This document shows, in pieces, positions 27,544 through 36,229 of a DNA stretch of 64,000 bases. Numbering within the stretch: the stretch's first letter is position 1; every line of letters starts with the position of its first letter. The stretch comes from Cribrihabitans_A neustonicus (GTDB lineage Bacteria > Pseudomonadota > Alphaproteobacteria > Rhodobacterales > Rhodobacteraceae): positions 868,001 through 932,000 of the forward strand of contig NZ_JBMERQ010000001.1 in NCBI RefSeq assembly GCF_048820895.1, in the 5' to 3' direction. The translations under genes and the position numbers were made by a program. Under the pieces are notes generated by a model. The model had not been told where the DNA came from and made no database searches. It worked only from the letters and a program-made list of their open reading frames with translations.

Positions 27544-27568
27544 GGGCGGCCGCGCTGGCTGGCCGCCC
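27544..27568 (+). terminator. hairpin after maeB
   Basis: GGGCGGCC-N9-GGCCGCCC immediately after the maeB stop. No T-run follows, so termination by this hairpin alone is uncertain. Confidence 0.4.
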
Positions 27569-27603
27569 AAAGCGAGTGCGGAGCGGCCAGCGGGGAGGAC
27601 GGC

Positions 27604-27993
27604 ATGAAGGGACAATGCAGCTGCGGTGAAGTGGTTTGGGAGAGCGAAGCCGCGGTGGCCTGGAGCTGTTACTGCCATTGCGCCGATTGCCGCCGCGCCT
27701 GCGCGGCGCCGGTTACCGCATTTTTCGGACTGCCGCATGAGGCGGTGAACTGGGGCGGTACAGAACCGCGCATTTACCGCTCCTCCGAAGGGGTGGAGCG
27801 GCTGTTCTGCGGCACCTGCGGCACCCAGATGGCCTACCGCACCGCCCGCGACCCGGTGAATATTCACCTCTACACGGCGACGCTGGAAGATCCGGGCGCG
27901 GTGCCGCCGCGCTTCCATGTCTTCCACAGCGAGCACCTGACCTGGCTGCACCTGCAGGACGGCCTCCCTCGCTACGCCAAGACCGCCGGCTGA
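27604..27993 (+). CDS. GFA family protein (glutathione-dependent formaldehyde-activating-like)
   Basis: 129 residues. Zinc-binding cysteines in CSCGEVVW (5-12), CYCHCADC (about 22-29) and FCGTCGTQM (about 73-81) give the GFA/CENP-V fold, together with NIHLYTATLEDP. Related to S-hydroxymethylglutathione synthase, but most members have unknown activity. ATG 27604 after GGGGAGGACGGC. A second GFA gene lies at 47840 with a different cysteine context. Confidence 0.88.
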   Translation: MKGQCSCGEVVWESEAAVAWSCYCHCADCRRACAAPVTAFFGLPHEAVNWGGTEPRIYRSSEGVERLFCGTCGTQMAYRTARDPVNIHLYTATLEDPGAVPPRFHVFHSEHLTWLHLQDGLPRYAKTAG

Positions 27994-28001
27994 TCGAGGG
28001 A

Positions 28002-28028
28002 CCGCGGAAAGCGGGTGATTCTCCGCGG
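28002..28028. repeat. palindromic repeat, CGTGATTTC family, degenerate copy 2
   Basis: CCGCGGAAAGCGGGTGATTCTCCGCGG: arms CCGCGGA/TCCGCGG around GGTGATT. It resembles the copies at 30181 and 42026 in both arm layout and core, and lies just behind the GFA stop, where it could terminate. Confidence 0.4.
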
Positions 28029-28070
28029 CTGCCCCGCGCCGGACCCTAATTTCCCGCGCAGCCCCCCCAG

Positions 28071-28130
28071 ACTTTGCAAAGCCGGCAGCGCTTTGAGGAA
28101 TATTCCAGCGCAAAGCCGGCTTTGCAAAGT
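28071..28130. promoter_or_regulatory. 60-bp dyad with paired TTTGCAAA sites upstream of prpE
   Basis: Perfect 16-bp inverted repeats ACTTTGCAAAGCCGGC (28071-28086) and GCCGGCTTTGCAAAGT (28115-28130), each holding the palindrome CTTTGCAAAG. Between them are CTTTG and CAAAG half-sites and the palindrome GGAATATTCC (28097-28106). From memory, ScfR-family regulators (PccR of Rhodobacter, RamB of Corynebacterium) bind TTTGCAAA sequences at propionate and acetate genes; the next gene is propionyl-CoA synthetase. Operator role is inference. Confidence 0.65.
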
Positions 28131-28281
28131 CACCCCGGAACCGGGGTGTAAATTCTGTAAACCCTCGCGCGGAAACGCCCCGTCCCCTGTAATTTTCTTC
28201 ACCAATCTGCCTCCCGCGCTTGTCAAAACTTGCCCGGGAGCGGCGTTCTCGCCTAGGCAATTGGCAGGAGGAGTAAGACAC

Positions 28282-30171
28282 ATGGCATATCAGGACATCT
28301 ACGCCCGCTGGCAGCAGGACCCGGAAGGCTTCTGGATGGAGGCAGCCGGTGCGATCAGCTGGGACCGGGCGCCCTCGAAAGCACTTTTCGACAAGGGGAA
28401 CGGCTTGCACGAGTGGTTTGCCGACGCGCGCGTCAACACCTGCTACAACGCGGTGGACCGGCATGTGGAGGCGGGCCGCGGCGGGCAGGCTGCGATCATC
28501 CATGACAGCCCGGTGACCGGCACCAAAAAGGTGATCTCCTATGCCGAGCTGAAGGACCGGGTGGCCTCGCTGGCCGGGGCCCTGCGCGCCAAGGGCGTGG
28601 AGAAAGGCGACCGCGTCATTATCTACATGCCAATGGTGCCCGAGGCGCTGGAGGCGATGCTGGCCTGCGCCCGGCTGGGGGCGGTGCATTCCGTGGTGTT
28701 TGGCGGCTTTGCCGCGAACGAACTGGCGGTGCGCATTGACGATGCCACCCCCAAGGCGATCATCGCCGCCTCCTGCGGCATCGAGCCGGGCCGCACCGTG
28801 CGCTACAAGCCGCTGCTGGACGGCGCGATCGAACAGGCGGCGCACAAGCCCGCGTTCTGCGTGATCCTCCAGCGCGAACAGGAGGTGGCGGAACTGGTTG
28901 AGGGGCGCGATGCCGACTGGCACGGCTTCCAGGAAGGTGAGGCGCCCGCGGACTGCGTGCCCGTCGAAGGCAACCACCCCTCCTATATCCTCTATACCTC
29001 CGGCACCACTGGAGCGCCCAAGGGGGTGATCCGCCACACCGCGGGACAGCTGGTGGCGCTGAATTGGACAATGAAGAACATCTACAACGTCGATCCGGGC
29101 GATGTGTTCTGGGCGGCCTCGGACGTGGGCTGGGTCGTGGGGCACAGCTACATCTGCTACGGGCCGCTGATCCACGGCAACACCACCATCGTGTTCGAAG
29201 GCAAGCCTGTGGGCACGCCCGATGCCGGCACCTTCTGGCGGGTGATCTCTGAACACAAGGTCAAGAGCTTCTTTACCGCCCCCACCGCCTTCCGCGCGGT
29301 GAAGCGGGAGGACCCCAAAGGCGAGTTTGTCGGCAAATACGACCTCAGCTGCCTGGAGCAGGTCTATCTTGCCGGAGAGCGCGCCGATCCCGACACCATC
29401 GCCTGGGCCGAGGAGCAGCTCAAGGTGCCGGTAATCGACCATTGGTGGCAGACCGAGACCGGCTGGGCGATCGCCGCGAACCCGCTTGGCATCGAGGCGC
29501 TGCCGGTCAAGCGCGGCTCACCCGCGGTGGCGATGCCCGGCTACGAGGTGGAGATTCTCGACGAAGGCGGCCACCCGGTGGCGCCGGGCGAATTGGGCGC
29601 AATTGCGGTGAAGCTGCCGCTGCCGCCTGGCACGCTGCCGACGCTGTGGAATGCCGGGGAACGCTACCGCAAGAGCTACCTCACCACCTTCCCCGGCTAT
29701 TACGAGACCGGCGATGCGGGCATGAAGGACGAGGACGGCTATCTCTACATCATGGCGCGCACCGATGACGTGATCAATGTGGCGGGCCACCGGCTCTCGA
29801 CCGGCGCGATGGAGGAGGTGCTGGCGAGCCACCCGGATGTCGCCGAATGCGCGGTGGTCGGCGCAGCGGATGCGCTGAAGGGGCAGATGCCGGTCGGTTT
29901 CCTCTGCCTCAACGCTGGCTGCAGCCGCCCGCCCGCCGAGGTGGTTGACGAGGTGGTAAAGCTGGTGCGGGAGAAGATCGGCCCCGTGGCGGCCTTCAAA
30001 CGCGCGGCAGTGGTGGAGCGGCTGCCAAAGACCCGCTCGGGCAAGATCCTGCGCGGCACAATGGTGAACATCGCCGATGGCACGCCCTGGAAGATGCCCG
30101 CCACCATCGACGACCCGGCGATCCTTGACGAAATCACGGCAGCGCTGCAGAGCCTCGGTTACGCCCGGTAG
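28282..30171 (+). CDS. prpE: propionyl-CoA synthetase
   Basis: 629 residues, ANL superfamily, ACS/PrpE branch. N-terminal IYARWQQDPEGFW is the acetyl-CoA synthetase N-terminal domain; P-loop ILYTSGTTGAPKGVIR near 235-250; WWQTETGWAI near 390; C-terminal lysine in PKTRSGKILRG near 585. The overall pattern (YKPLLDGAIE, YRKSYLTTFPGYYETGDAG) matches PrpE rather than AcsA, so propionate is the likely substrate. ATG after GGCAGGAGGAGTAAGACAC. Upstream lies a TTTGCAAA dyad. Confidence 0.92.
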   Translation: MAYQDIYARWQQDPEGFWMEAAGAISWDRAPSKALFDKGNGLHEWFADARVNTCYNAVDRHVEAGRGGQAAIIHDSPVTGTKKVISYAELKDRVASLAGALRAKGVEKGDRVIIYMPMVPEALEAMLACARLGAVHSVVFGGFAANELAVRIDDATPKAIIAASCGIEPGRTVRYKPLLDGAIEQAAHKPAFCVILQREQEVAELVEGRDADWHGFQEGEAPADCVPVEGNHPSYILYTSGTTGAPKGVIRHTAGQLVALNWTMKNIYNVDPGDVFWAASDVGWVVGHSYICYGPLIHGNTTIVFEGKPVGTPDAGTFWRVISEHKVKSFFTAPTAFRAVKREDPKGEFVGKYDLSCLEQVYLAGERADPDTIAWAEEQLKVPVIDHWWQTETGWAIAANPLGIEALPVKRGSPAVAMPGYEVEILDEGGHPVAPGELGAIAVKLPLPPGTLPTLWNAGERYRKSYLTTFPGYYETGDAGMKDEDGYLYIMARTDDVINVAGHRLSTGAMEEVLASHPDVAECAVVGAADALKGQMPVGFLCLNAGCSRPPAEVVDEVVKLVREKIGPVAAFKRAAVVERLPKTRSGKILRGTMVNIADGTPWKMPATIDDPAILDEITAALQSLGYAR

Positions 30172-30180
30172 CAGGTCCGC

Positions 30181-30251
30181 TCTCCGGCGCGGCAACCGGC
30201 CATGAAACCACGTGATTTCATGGCCGGAGTTCCCATGGAATTCCGGTAGCC
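30181..30251. repeat. palindromic intergenic repeat, CGTGATTTC family, full copy 3
   Basis: CCGGCGCGG, then the 12-bp perfect hairpin CCGGCCATGAAA...TTTCATGGCCGG (30196-30227) with CCACGTGA between, then a second partial palindrome around TTCCCATGGAA and CGGTAGCC. It aligns base for base along most of its length with 42026-42094. Lies just behind prpE, possibly terminating it. Confidence 0.65.
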
Positions 30252-30307
30252 CGTTTTCCCTTGCAAGTCTTCCCTGCCCGCCTAACCTGCGGCGGGGAGG
30301 CTTGAGC

Positions 30308-31738
30308 ATGACACATGACGACATCTGGCGGCTGAGCGCCACGGAGCTGGCAGAACGGACCCGCGCGGGCGATTTGAGCGCAGAGGCCGCCGTGCAGGCC
30401 TCGCTGGCCCGTATGGAGGCGGTGAACCCGGGCCTGAACGCGGTAGTCGAGGACCTGGGCACGGAGGCGCTGGAGCGCGCGCGGTTGCTCGACAAGGCGC
30501 GCGCGGGCGGCGCCGTGCCGGGGCCGCTGCACGGGGTGCCTGTCACCATCAAGATCAACGTGGACCAGGCGGGCCATGCCACGTCAAACGGGGTGGCGGC
30601 ATTGAAGGACCTCATCGCCCCCGCCGATGCGCCGGTGGTGGAAAATCTGCAGAAGGCGGGCGCAGTGGTGATCGGGCGGACCAATACGCCGGAGTTTTCT
30701 TTCCGCGCCGACACTGACAACCCGCTGTTCGGGCGGACGCATAATCCCTGGGGGGATCATGTCTCGCCCGGCGGTTCCTCAGGCGGCGCCGGGGCTGCGG
30801 TGATGGCGGGGATCGGAGCGCTGGCGCACGGCAATGACATCGGCGGCAGCTTGCGCTTCCCGGCCGCCGCCAATGGCGCGGTCACGGTAAAGCCGGGTCT
30901 GGGCCGGGTGCCTGCCTGGAACCCCAGTCAATCGGACGAACGCGGTCTGCTGGCGCAGCTGATGTCGGTGCAGGGGCTGCTGGTGCGGGCGGCGGAAGAC
31001 CTGCACCTGGCGATGCCGAGCCTGATTGCGCCCGATCCGCGCGACCCGTTCCATGTGCCTCTGCCCTGGCGCGGCGCGGCGCTTGAGGGGCCCGTCAAGG
31101 TGGCCTTTACCCGCGAAACATTCGGCTATGATCTCCACCCCGAGGTTGAGGCGGCGCTGCTCACTGCCCGCGACGCCCTTTGCGATGCAGGCTATGTGGT
31201 CGAGGAGGTCGCGCTGCCCGATGCCTTCGAGGCCGGGCGCGTGGGCTACCGTGCGCTGATGGGCGAAGTGTATGCGCTGATGAAGGAGGACGTGGAGACT
31301 GCGGGTTCGCAAACCGTGCGCGATATCTTCGCCGTCTACTTCGAGGAGTTTCCGCCGTTTACCGGCGATGAACTGCTGCGGATGATGGCAAGGCGCAGCC
31401 ATTTCGCGCGGCAGTGGTCGCTGTTCATGGAGGAGTACCCGCTGGTGCTCTCGCCATTCCTTCCGCAGCCTTTTTTCCGGCCCGGCCGCGATACCGAAGG
31501 CACAGAGGGGGTGCAGGAGGTATTGGGCAGTGCGGTCTACTCCTACGCGATGAACTTCATGGGACTTCCCGCGGCGTCGGTTCCGGCGCGGCTGGCGGCA
31601 TTGCCCGCGGGGGTGCAGCCCGTCAATGTGCAAATCGCGGCGCGGCGCTGGCGCGAGGACCTGGCGGTGGAGGCCTGCGCCGCCATTGAGGCTCGCGCCG
31701 GGCGGATGTGCACGGAGCTATGGGAGAGGATGGGCTAG
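30308..31738 (+). CDS. amidase (amidase signature family)
   Basis: 476 residues. Ser-cisSer-Lys triad recognisable: lysine in PVTIKINVD near 80, and the Gly/Ser-rich loop VSPGGSSGGAGAAV near 153-166 with the cis-serine and nucleophile region (GNDIGGSLRFPA near 178). Hydrolyses an amide to acid and ammonia; substrate not evident. ATG 30308 chosen over 30212, which would run through the repeat element. Monocistronic. Confidence 0.9.
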   Translation: MTHDDIWRLSATELAERTRAGDLSAEAAVQASLARMEAVNPGLNAVVEDLGTEALERARLLDKARAGGAVPGPLHGVPVTIKINVDQAGHATSNGVAALKDLIAPADAPVVENLQKAGAVVIGRTNTPEFSFRADTDNPLFGRTHNPWGDHVSPGGSSGGAGAAVMAGIGALAHGNDIGGSLRFPAAANGAVTVKPGLGRVPAWNPSQSDERGLLAQLMSVQGLLVRAAEDLHLAMPSLIAPDPRDPFHVPLPWRGAALEGPVKVAFTRETFGYDLHPEVEAALLTARDALCDAGYVVEEVALPDAFEAGRVGYRALMGEVYALMKEDVETAGSQTVRDIFAVYFEEFPPFTGDELLRMMARRSHFARQWSLFMEEYPLVLSPFLPQPFFRPGRDTEGTEGVQEVLGSAVYSYAMNFMGLPAASVPARLAALPAGVQPVNVQIAARRWREDLAVEACAAIEARAGRMCTELWERMG

Positions 31739-32571
31739 CGGCCGTATACAGGGCCGCATTCAGGCAGGTGGATCATCAAAACGGAAACGGGCACGGCTTG
31801 TTCGCCGGAAGAACGGGAACTGTGTGAGGCTGCTGGAGCGATGAGGCCTGCGGAAGTTTGAGGCCGATGGGAATTTCCCCGCCGCGGCAAACGGAAGCTG
31901 CGTTCATTGCCTTTGTCCCAGTGCTCCGGGTCACATTGCTCTGGACGGCAGGTGCCATAGCTGCCCCGGACGTCACGCTTCTGCGGCGTCACACCTCTGC
32001 GGCACCGGGTGGTCGCACCTCGTCACACCCCTTCGGCACTGGGTGCCGGAGGAGCGCCCGAATTGCAGAGTCGCAAGACACCGGGGGCACGGCATAAACC
32101 GCCCCCGGGGCCTTCCAAACAAGGATACTCGTCACAGACACACCGTTTGCGGCGTGCCGCATTCAAATACATTGTCGCGTTTACATTGTCGCGTTTTATC
32201 GCGCTGCAAGGACAAGCGGTCTGACCGACGACCCGCGCTGCCGCCTGCATTTCACCCAATATTTGCCTTGCCCGGCCGTTCACCAGAACCAGCCGGCCCG
32301 GCACGGCGATCGCCGCAATCATGTCGCGGCAACCGCCATTTTCCGCAGCTTCTGCCGAAGGCACCGGTACCCAACTTCAACTCGTCAACACGCCCTCTTT
32401 AATACACGCACTTTTAAGTGCTTGAGGGCAAACTTCAGCGGCTTACCAGTGGCAGAGCAACAACTCTCTGCCCATGGGTAAAGGATGGCATGGATTTCCT
32501 ACCCGATCCTTCACAAGTCCGTGAAACAAGCGTAAACACCGGTAATATAGCGCAAAACCGGAAAAACCGGG
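31739..32571. other. 833-bp non-coding stretch between convergent amidase and NAD kinase genes
   Basis: No open frame here has a convincing ribosome binding site or recognisable protein. The right half (from about 32130) is visibly richer in A+T than the window, with a perfect 14-bp tandem duplication at 32169-32196. No tRNA, transposase remnant or inverted-repeat end is seen. It could hold a small RNA or a decayed gene. Confidence 0.5.
32169..32196. repeat. 14-bp tandem duplication
   Basis: ACATTGTCGCGTTT occurs twice head to tail without mismatch, followed by TATCGCG. Two phased copies of a TTGTCGCG box could be a regulator site or a recent slippage event. Confidence 0.7.
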
Positions 32572-33333
32572 TCAGGTGAATTGCTCCGAGATCAGCCGTT
32601 CCTCCAGCCCGTGGCCGGGGTCAAACAGGATCTTGTGGCGGATTCGCGGCTCGGTTTGGATTTCCACCCAGTCGATGTCGGCGACCGAAATCGAATCCGC
32701 ATCCGCCATCACCGGGCGTTTTTCGGCCTCCAGCACATCGAAACGCACCTTGGCATTGCTCGGCAGCAGCGCGCCGCGCCAGCGGCGGGGACGGAAAGCT
32801 GCAATTGCGGTGAGCGCGAGCACGTCGGCGCCGATCGGCAGGATCGGCCCATGCGCCGAATAATTGTAGGCAGTGGAGCCCGCGGGCGTGGAAACCAGCG
32901 CGCCGTCGCAGACCAGCTCCGCCAGCCGCTGCCGCCCGTCGACCGAGATTTTCAGCCGCGCCGCCTGCGGCCCGGCCCGCAGCAGCGAAACCTCGTTGAT
33001 CGCCAGTGCCCGGTGGGTCACGCCGCTGCGGTCCATCGCGGTCATCGACAGCGGGTTGATGATCTCCAGTTCCGCATCCTCCAGCCGCTCGATCAGCCCT
33101 TCCTCGCGGTAGGTGTTCATCAGGAAGCCGACGGTGCCGCAGTTCATGCCGTAGACCGGCGCCGGGTGGTCCACCATGGAATGCAGCGTGCGAAGCATGA
33201 AGCCATCGCCGCCAAGCGCAACGATGACATCTGCCTCCTGAGGCACGACGTGGCCGTAGCGGGCGCTGAGCGCGGCCAGTGCCGCCTGGGCGACATCGGT
33301 GCGGCCGGCCAGAAATGCGATTCTCAGAGGCAT
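32572..33333 (-). CDS. nadK: NAD kinase
   Basis: 253 residues. Phosphorylates NAD+ to NADP+. The GGDG motif is in IVALGGDGFMLRTLH (about 37-51), with the NAD-binding CDGALVSTPAGSTAYNYSAHGP near 140-160. Shorter than E. coli NadK but normal for alphaproteobacteria. ATG 33333; divergent from glyA across 170 bp. Confidence 0.95.
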   Translation of the reverse strand: MPLRIAFLAGRTDVAQAALAALSARYGHVVPQEADVIVALGGDGFMLRTLHSMVDHPAPVYGMNCGTVGFLMNTYREEGLIERLEDAELEIINPLSMTAMDRSGVTHRALAINEVSLLRAGPQAARLKISVDGRQRLAELVCDGALVSTPAGSTAYNYSAHGPILPIGADVLALTAIAAFRPRRWRGALLPSNAKVRFDVLEAEKRPVMADADSISVADIDWVEIQTEPRIRHKILFDPGHGLEERLISEQFT

Positions 33334-33503
33334 GCGGTCTGTTTCCGGTGGTGGTCAGCTGGTTCCGAAACAAGCACAGCTTTTCCCCGAAGGCCAGACT
33401 TGCCGTTCTCCCAAGCGCATATGTCGCTTTACAGGCTTTCGATCGCGCCATGTTTCCTATAGGAAATCGCTCACCACTGTTCCTCTACTGACATGGAGCC
33501 ATC

Positions 33504-34799
33504 ATGACTGAAGCGACCCGCGACCCCGGCTTTTTCACCCAGCCGCTTGCCGAGCGCGACCCCGAGCTGTTCGGCGCGATCACCGATGAGCTGGGCCGCC
33601 AGCGCGACGAGATCGAGCTGATTGCCAGCGAGAACATCGTCTCCGCCGCGGTGATGGAGGCGCAGGGCTCCGTCCTGACCAACAAATATGCCGAGGGCTA
33701 CCCCGGGCGGCGTTATTATGGCGGCTGCCAGTATGTCGATGTGGCGGAGAACCTGGCCATCGACCGCGCCAAGCAGCTGTTCAACTGCGAATTCGCCAAC
33801 GTGCAGCCGAACTCCGGCAGCCAGGCGAACCAGGGCGTGTTCCAGGCGCTGATCAAGCCGGGCGACACCATCCTCGGGATGGACCTGGCTTCCGGCGGGC
33901 ACCTGACCCATGGTGCTGCGCCGAACCAGTCCGGCAAGTGGTTCAATGCCGTGCACTACGGCGTGCGCCGCGAGGACAGCCTGATCGACTACGACCAGGT
34001 GGAGGCGCTCGCGAAGGAGCACCAGCCCAAGCTGATCATCGCCGGCGGCTCGGCCGTGCCGCGGGTCATCGACTTTGCCCGCTTCCGCGAGATCGCCGAC
34101 ATGGTGGGCGCCTACCTGCATGTGGATATGGCTCATTTTGCGGGGCTCGTGGCGGCCGGCGAGCATCCCTCGCCCTTCCCGCATGCGCATGTTGCGACCA
34201 CCACCACCCACAAAACCCTGCGCGGCCCCCGCGGCGGCATGATCCTCACCAACGACGCGGATATCGCAAAGAAGGTGAACTCGGCGATCTTCCCCGGCAT
34301 CCAGGGCGGCCCGCTGATGCATGTGATCGCTGCGAAGGCGGTGGCTTTCGGCGAAGCGCTGAAGCCCGAATTCAAGGCCTATCAGAAGCAGGTGCGGGCA
34401 AACGCCGTGGCGCTGGCGGACCAGCTGATCAAGGGCGGGCTCGACATCGTGACCGGCGGCACCGACACCCATGTTATGCTGGTCGATCTGCGCCCCAAGG
34501 GCGTGACCGGCAACATCGTCGACAAGGCACTGGGACGCGCGCATATCACCACCAACAAGAACGGCATCCCCTTTGACCCCGAAAAGCCGACGGTGACCTC
34601 CGGCATCCGCCTGGGCACCCCGGCGGGCACCACCCGCGGCTTCAAGGAAGAAGAGTTCCGCGAGATCGCCGATCTGATCGTCGAGGTGGTCGACGGTCTG
34701 GCTGCCAACGGTGAAGACGGCAACGGCGCAGTGGAAGCCGCGGTGCGCGAGAAGGTTGCCGCCCTCTGCGCCCGCTTCCCGCTCTACCAGAACCTGTAA
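33504..34799 (+). CDS. glyA: serine hydroxymethyltransferase
   Basis: 431 residues, PLP-dependent. Interconverts serine and glycine while charging tetrahydrofolate with a one-carbon unit. The PLP lysine is Lys237 in TTTTHKTLRGPRGG; ENIVSAAV, YAEGYPGRRYYGGC and HVDMAHFAGLVA are the expected motifs. ATG 33504 lies shortly after ACATGGAGCC. Monocistronic, ending in a strong terminator. I looked for a riboswitch in the 170-bp leader and recognised none. Confidence 0.97.
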   Translation: MTEATRDPGFFTQPLAERDPELFGAITDELGRQRDEIELIASENIVSAAVMEAQGSVLTNKYAEGYPGRRYYGGCQYVDVAENLAIDRAKQLFNCEFANVQPNSGSQANQGVFQALIKPGDTILGMDLASGGHLTHGAAPNQSGKWFNAVHYGVRREDSLIDYDQVEALAKEHQPKLIIAGGSAVPRVIDFARFREIADMVGAYLHVDMAHFAGLVAAGEHPSPFPHAHVATTTTHKTLRGPRGGMILTNDADIAKKVNSAIFPGIQGGPLMHVIAAKAVAFGEALKPEFKAYQKQVRANAVALADQLIKGGLDIVTGGTDTHVMLVDLRPKGVTGNIVDKALGRAHITTNKNGIPFDPEKPTVTSGIRLGTPAGTTRGFKEEEFREIADLIVEVVDGLAANGEDGNGAVEAAVREKVAALCARFPLYQNL

Positions 34800-34823
34800 G
34801 CGCCTGTCTCAGGACAGTATCCA

Positions 34824-34855
34824 GCCGCCGCGGCCCGCAAGCCGCGGCGGCTTTT
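34824..34855 (+). terminator. Rho-independent terminator of glyA
   Basis: 11-bp stem GCCGCCGCGGC/GCCGCGGCGGC with a CCGCAA loop followed by TTTT. Confidence 0.9.
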
Positions 34856-34953
34856 CCGTATCAGTGTTGTTTACCGCAGCAGGCCGGGAGGCCGCCGCGC
34901 CGTGCCGGGCGCGCCGTTAGGGCGCGGCAATTGCCCCCGGAAAACGACGCCAT

Positions 34954-35319
34954 TCAAACGAAGCCGCGCCAGCGCAGCACGATTACCAGAAGCGCAAACA
35001 CTGTGAGCAGTGAGAATGCCATGCTGCCAAGGATGCTGAGAACAAGCGTCTTGCGGCGGCCATAGAGGTCGATCTTCTGCAGATGCGCCTTCACCTCCTC
35101 TGCCGCGGCCCGCAAGGGCTTTTCCTCGACTGTCAGCCGCAGCCGGGGGTGTTCCAGGAGCGGCAGCGCGCGGGCAAGCTTCATCCCTTGCCGGTAGATC
35201 CGCCGAGGCAGGCGGCGGCGGGCGCGGATAAGTGCGGCGGCAAGGTCGCCCGATGCATGCTCGCGCTGCTTCAGCAACTGGCGGATCGCGGCGATCTCCT
35301 GCTCGAGGCTGGCGGCCAT
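34954..35319 (-). CDS. hypothetical protein with a C-terminal membrane anchor
   Basis: 121 residues. Basic, helical N-terminal part (QEIAAIRQLLKQREHASGDLAAAL, probably coiled-coil) and a single hydrophobic segment LVLSILGSMAFSLLTVFALLVIVL near 92-115 followed by a basic tail. No family recognised; it looks like a tail-anchored inner-membrane protein. ATG at 35319. Runs towards glyA (convergent) and away from the hydrolase gene. Confidence 0.7.
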   Translation of the reverse strand: MAASLEQEIAAIRQLLKQREHASGDLAAALIRARRRLPRRIYRQGMKLARALPLLEHPRLRLTVEEKPLRAAAEEVKAHLQKIDLYGRRKTLVLSILGSMAFSLLTVFALLVIVLRWRGFV

Positions 35320-35435
35320 GACGGCTGTATCCCGTGAAGGTGGCGGATGGTGCCAGACTAACGGTAATACCGTGGCAGCTCAATCCGGAGCGATCGGGGC
35401 TGGCAAGGCGCCGTCTGCCCAGCTATCACAGGGCC

Positions 35436-36194
35436 ATGCTGAACACCATCACACATGGCTCCGCAACGGAGCAGCCGCCGCTCCTGATCGCACACGGGCT
35501 TTACGGCTCTGCCCGCAACTGGGGTGTCATTGCCAAGCGCTTGTCCGACCAGCGTCAGGTGGTGGCCGTCGACATGCGCAACCACGGCCAGAGCCATTGG
35601 CACGACAGCCACAGCTACCCCGACCTGGCCGCCGATTTGGCCGAGGTGATTGACGCCTATGGCGGGCAGATGGACGTGATTGGCCATTCGATGGGCGGCA
35701 AGGCGGCGATGACGCTGGCCTTGCAGCACCCGGCCGCAGTGCGGCGGCTTCTGGTGGCCGATATCGCGCCGGTTGCCTATGGCCACAGCCAGATTCAGTA
35801 TATCGAGGCGATGCGGCAGGTCGATCTCTCCACTCTGGAGCGGCGGCCCGAGGCAGAGGCGCAATTGGCCCAGGCCGGGGTGGAGCCCGCGCTGCAGAGC
35901 TTCTTCACCCAGTCGCTGGACGTGGCCAACCGGCGCTGGCGGCTGAACCTCGACGCGCTGGCGGACCAGATGCCGGACATCATGTCCTTCCCCGACATCG
36001 ACGCCGCCTGGGAAGGCCGCGCGCTGTTTCTGGCGGGCGCCGAGTCGGACTACGTGCTGCCGGAGCACCGGGACCGGATCCGGGCGCTGTTCCCCAATGC
36101 GCGTTTCGCCAAGCTGCCAGGCGCGGGCCATTGGCTGCATGCCGAGAAGCCGCGCGAGTTCGAGGCGGCGGCGCGGGTGTTCCTGAACGCCTGA
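35436..36194 (+). CDS. alpha/beta hydrolase, YbfF-like esterase
   Basis: 252 residues. Oxyanion region LLIAHGLYGSARNWG (about 16-30), VVAVDMRNHGQS and the nucleophile elbow DVIGHSMGGKAAM (about 80-92); the catalytic His is in LPGAGHWLHAEKP near the C-terminus. Closest in pattern to YbfF acyl esterases that cut short acyl thioesters or esters. ATG 35436 fits the family N-terminus; the in-frame codon at 35334 adds an unlikely extension. Confidence 0.9.
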   Translation: MLNTITHGSATEQPPLLIAHGLYGSARNWGVIAKRLSDQRQVVAVDMRNHGQSHWHDSHSYPDLAADLAEVIDAYGGQMDVIGHSMGGKAAMTLALQHPAAVRRLLVADIAPVAYGHSQIQYIEAMRQVDLSTLERRPEAEAQLAQAGVEPALQSFFTQSLDVANRRWRLNLDALADQMPDIMSFPDIDAAWEGRALFLAGAESDYVLPEHRDRIRALFPNARFAKLPGAGHWLHAEKPREFEAAARVFLNA

Positions 36195-36229
36195 GCCTCT
36201 GGGCGGCGCGCGACCCTGCCGCCCCTGGC

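Noticed and set aside
25275..27605. 776-codon minus-strand frame over maeB, and similar long antisense frames at 27475-29442, 54645-57146 and 59252-61918
   Set aside because: All lie opposite genes with intact catalytic motifs and show shadow-frame composition.
31858..32097. Possible small gene of 79 codons in the amidase-nadK spacer
   Set aside because: No ribosome binding site, no homology I recognise, and skewed composition.
33334..33503. A riboswitch upstream of glyA, and likewise upstream of metF
   Set aside because: Searched by eye for SAM, glycine and THF aptamer cores; none recognised.
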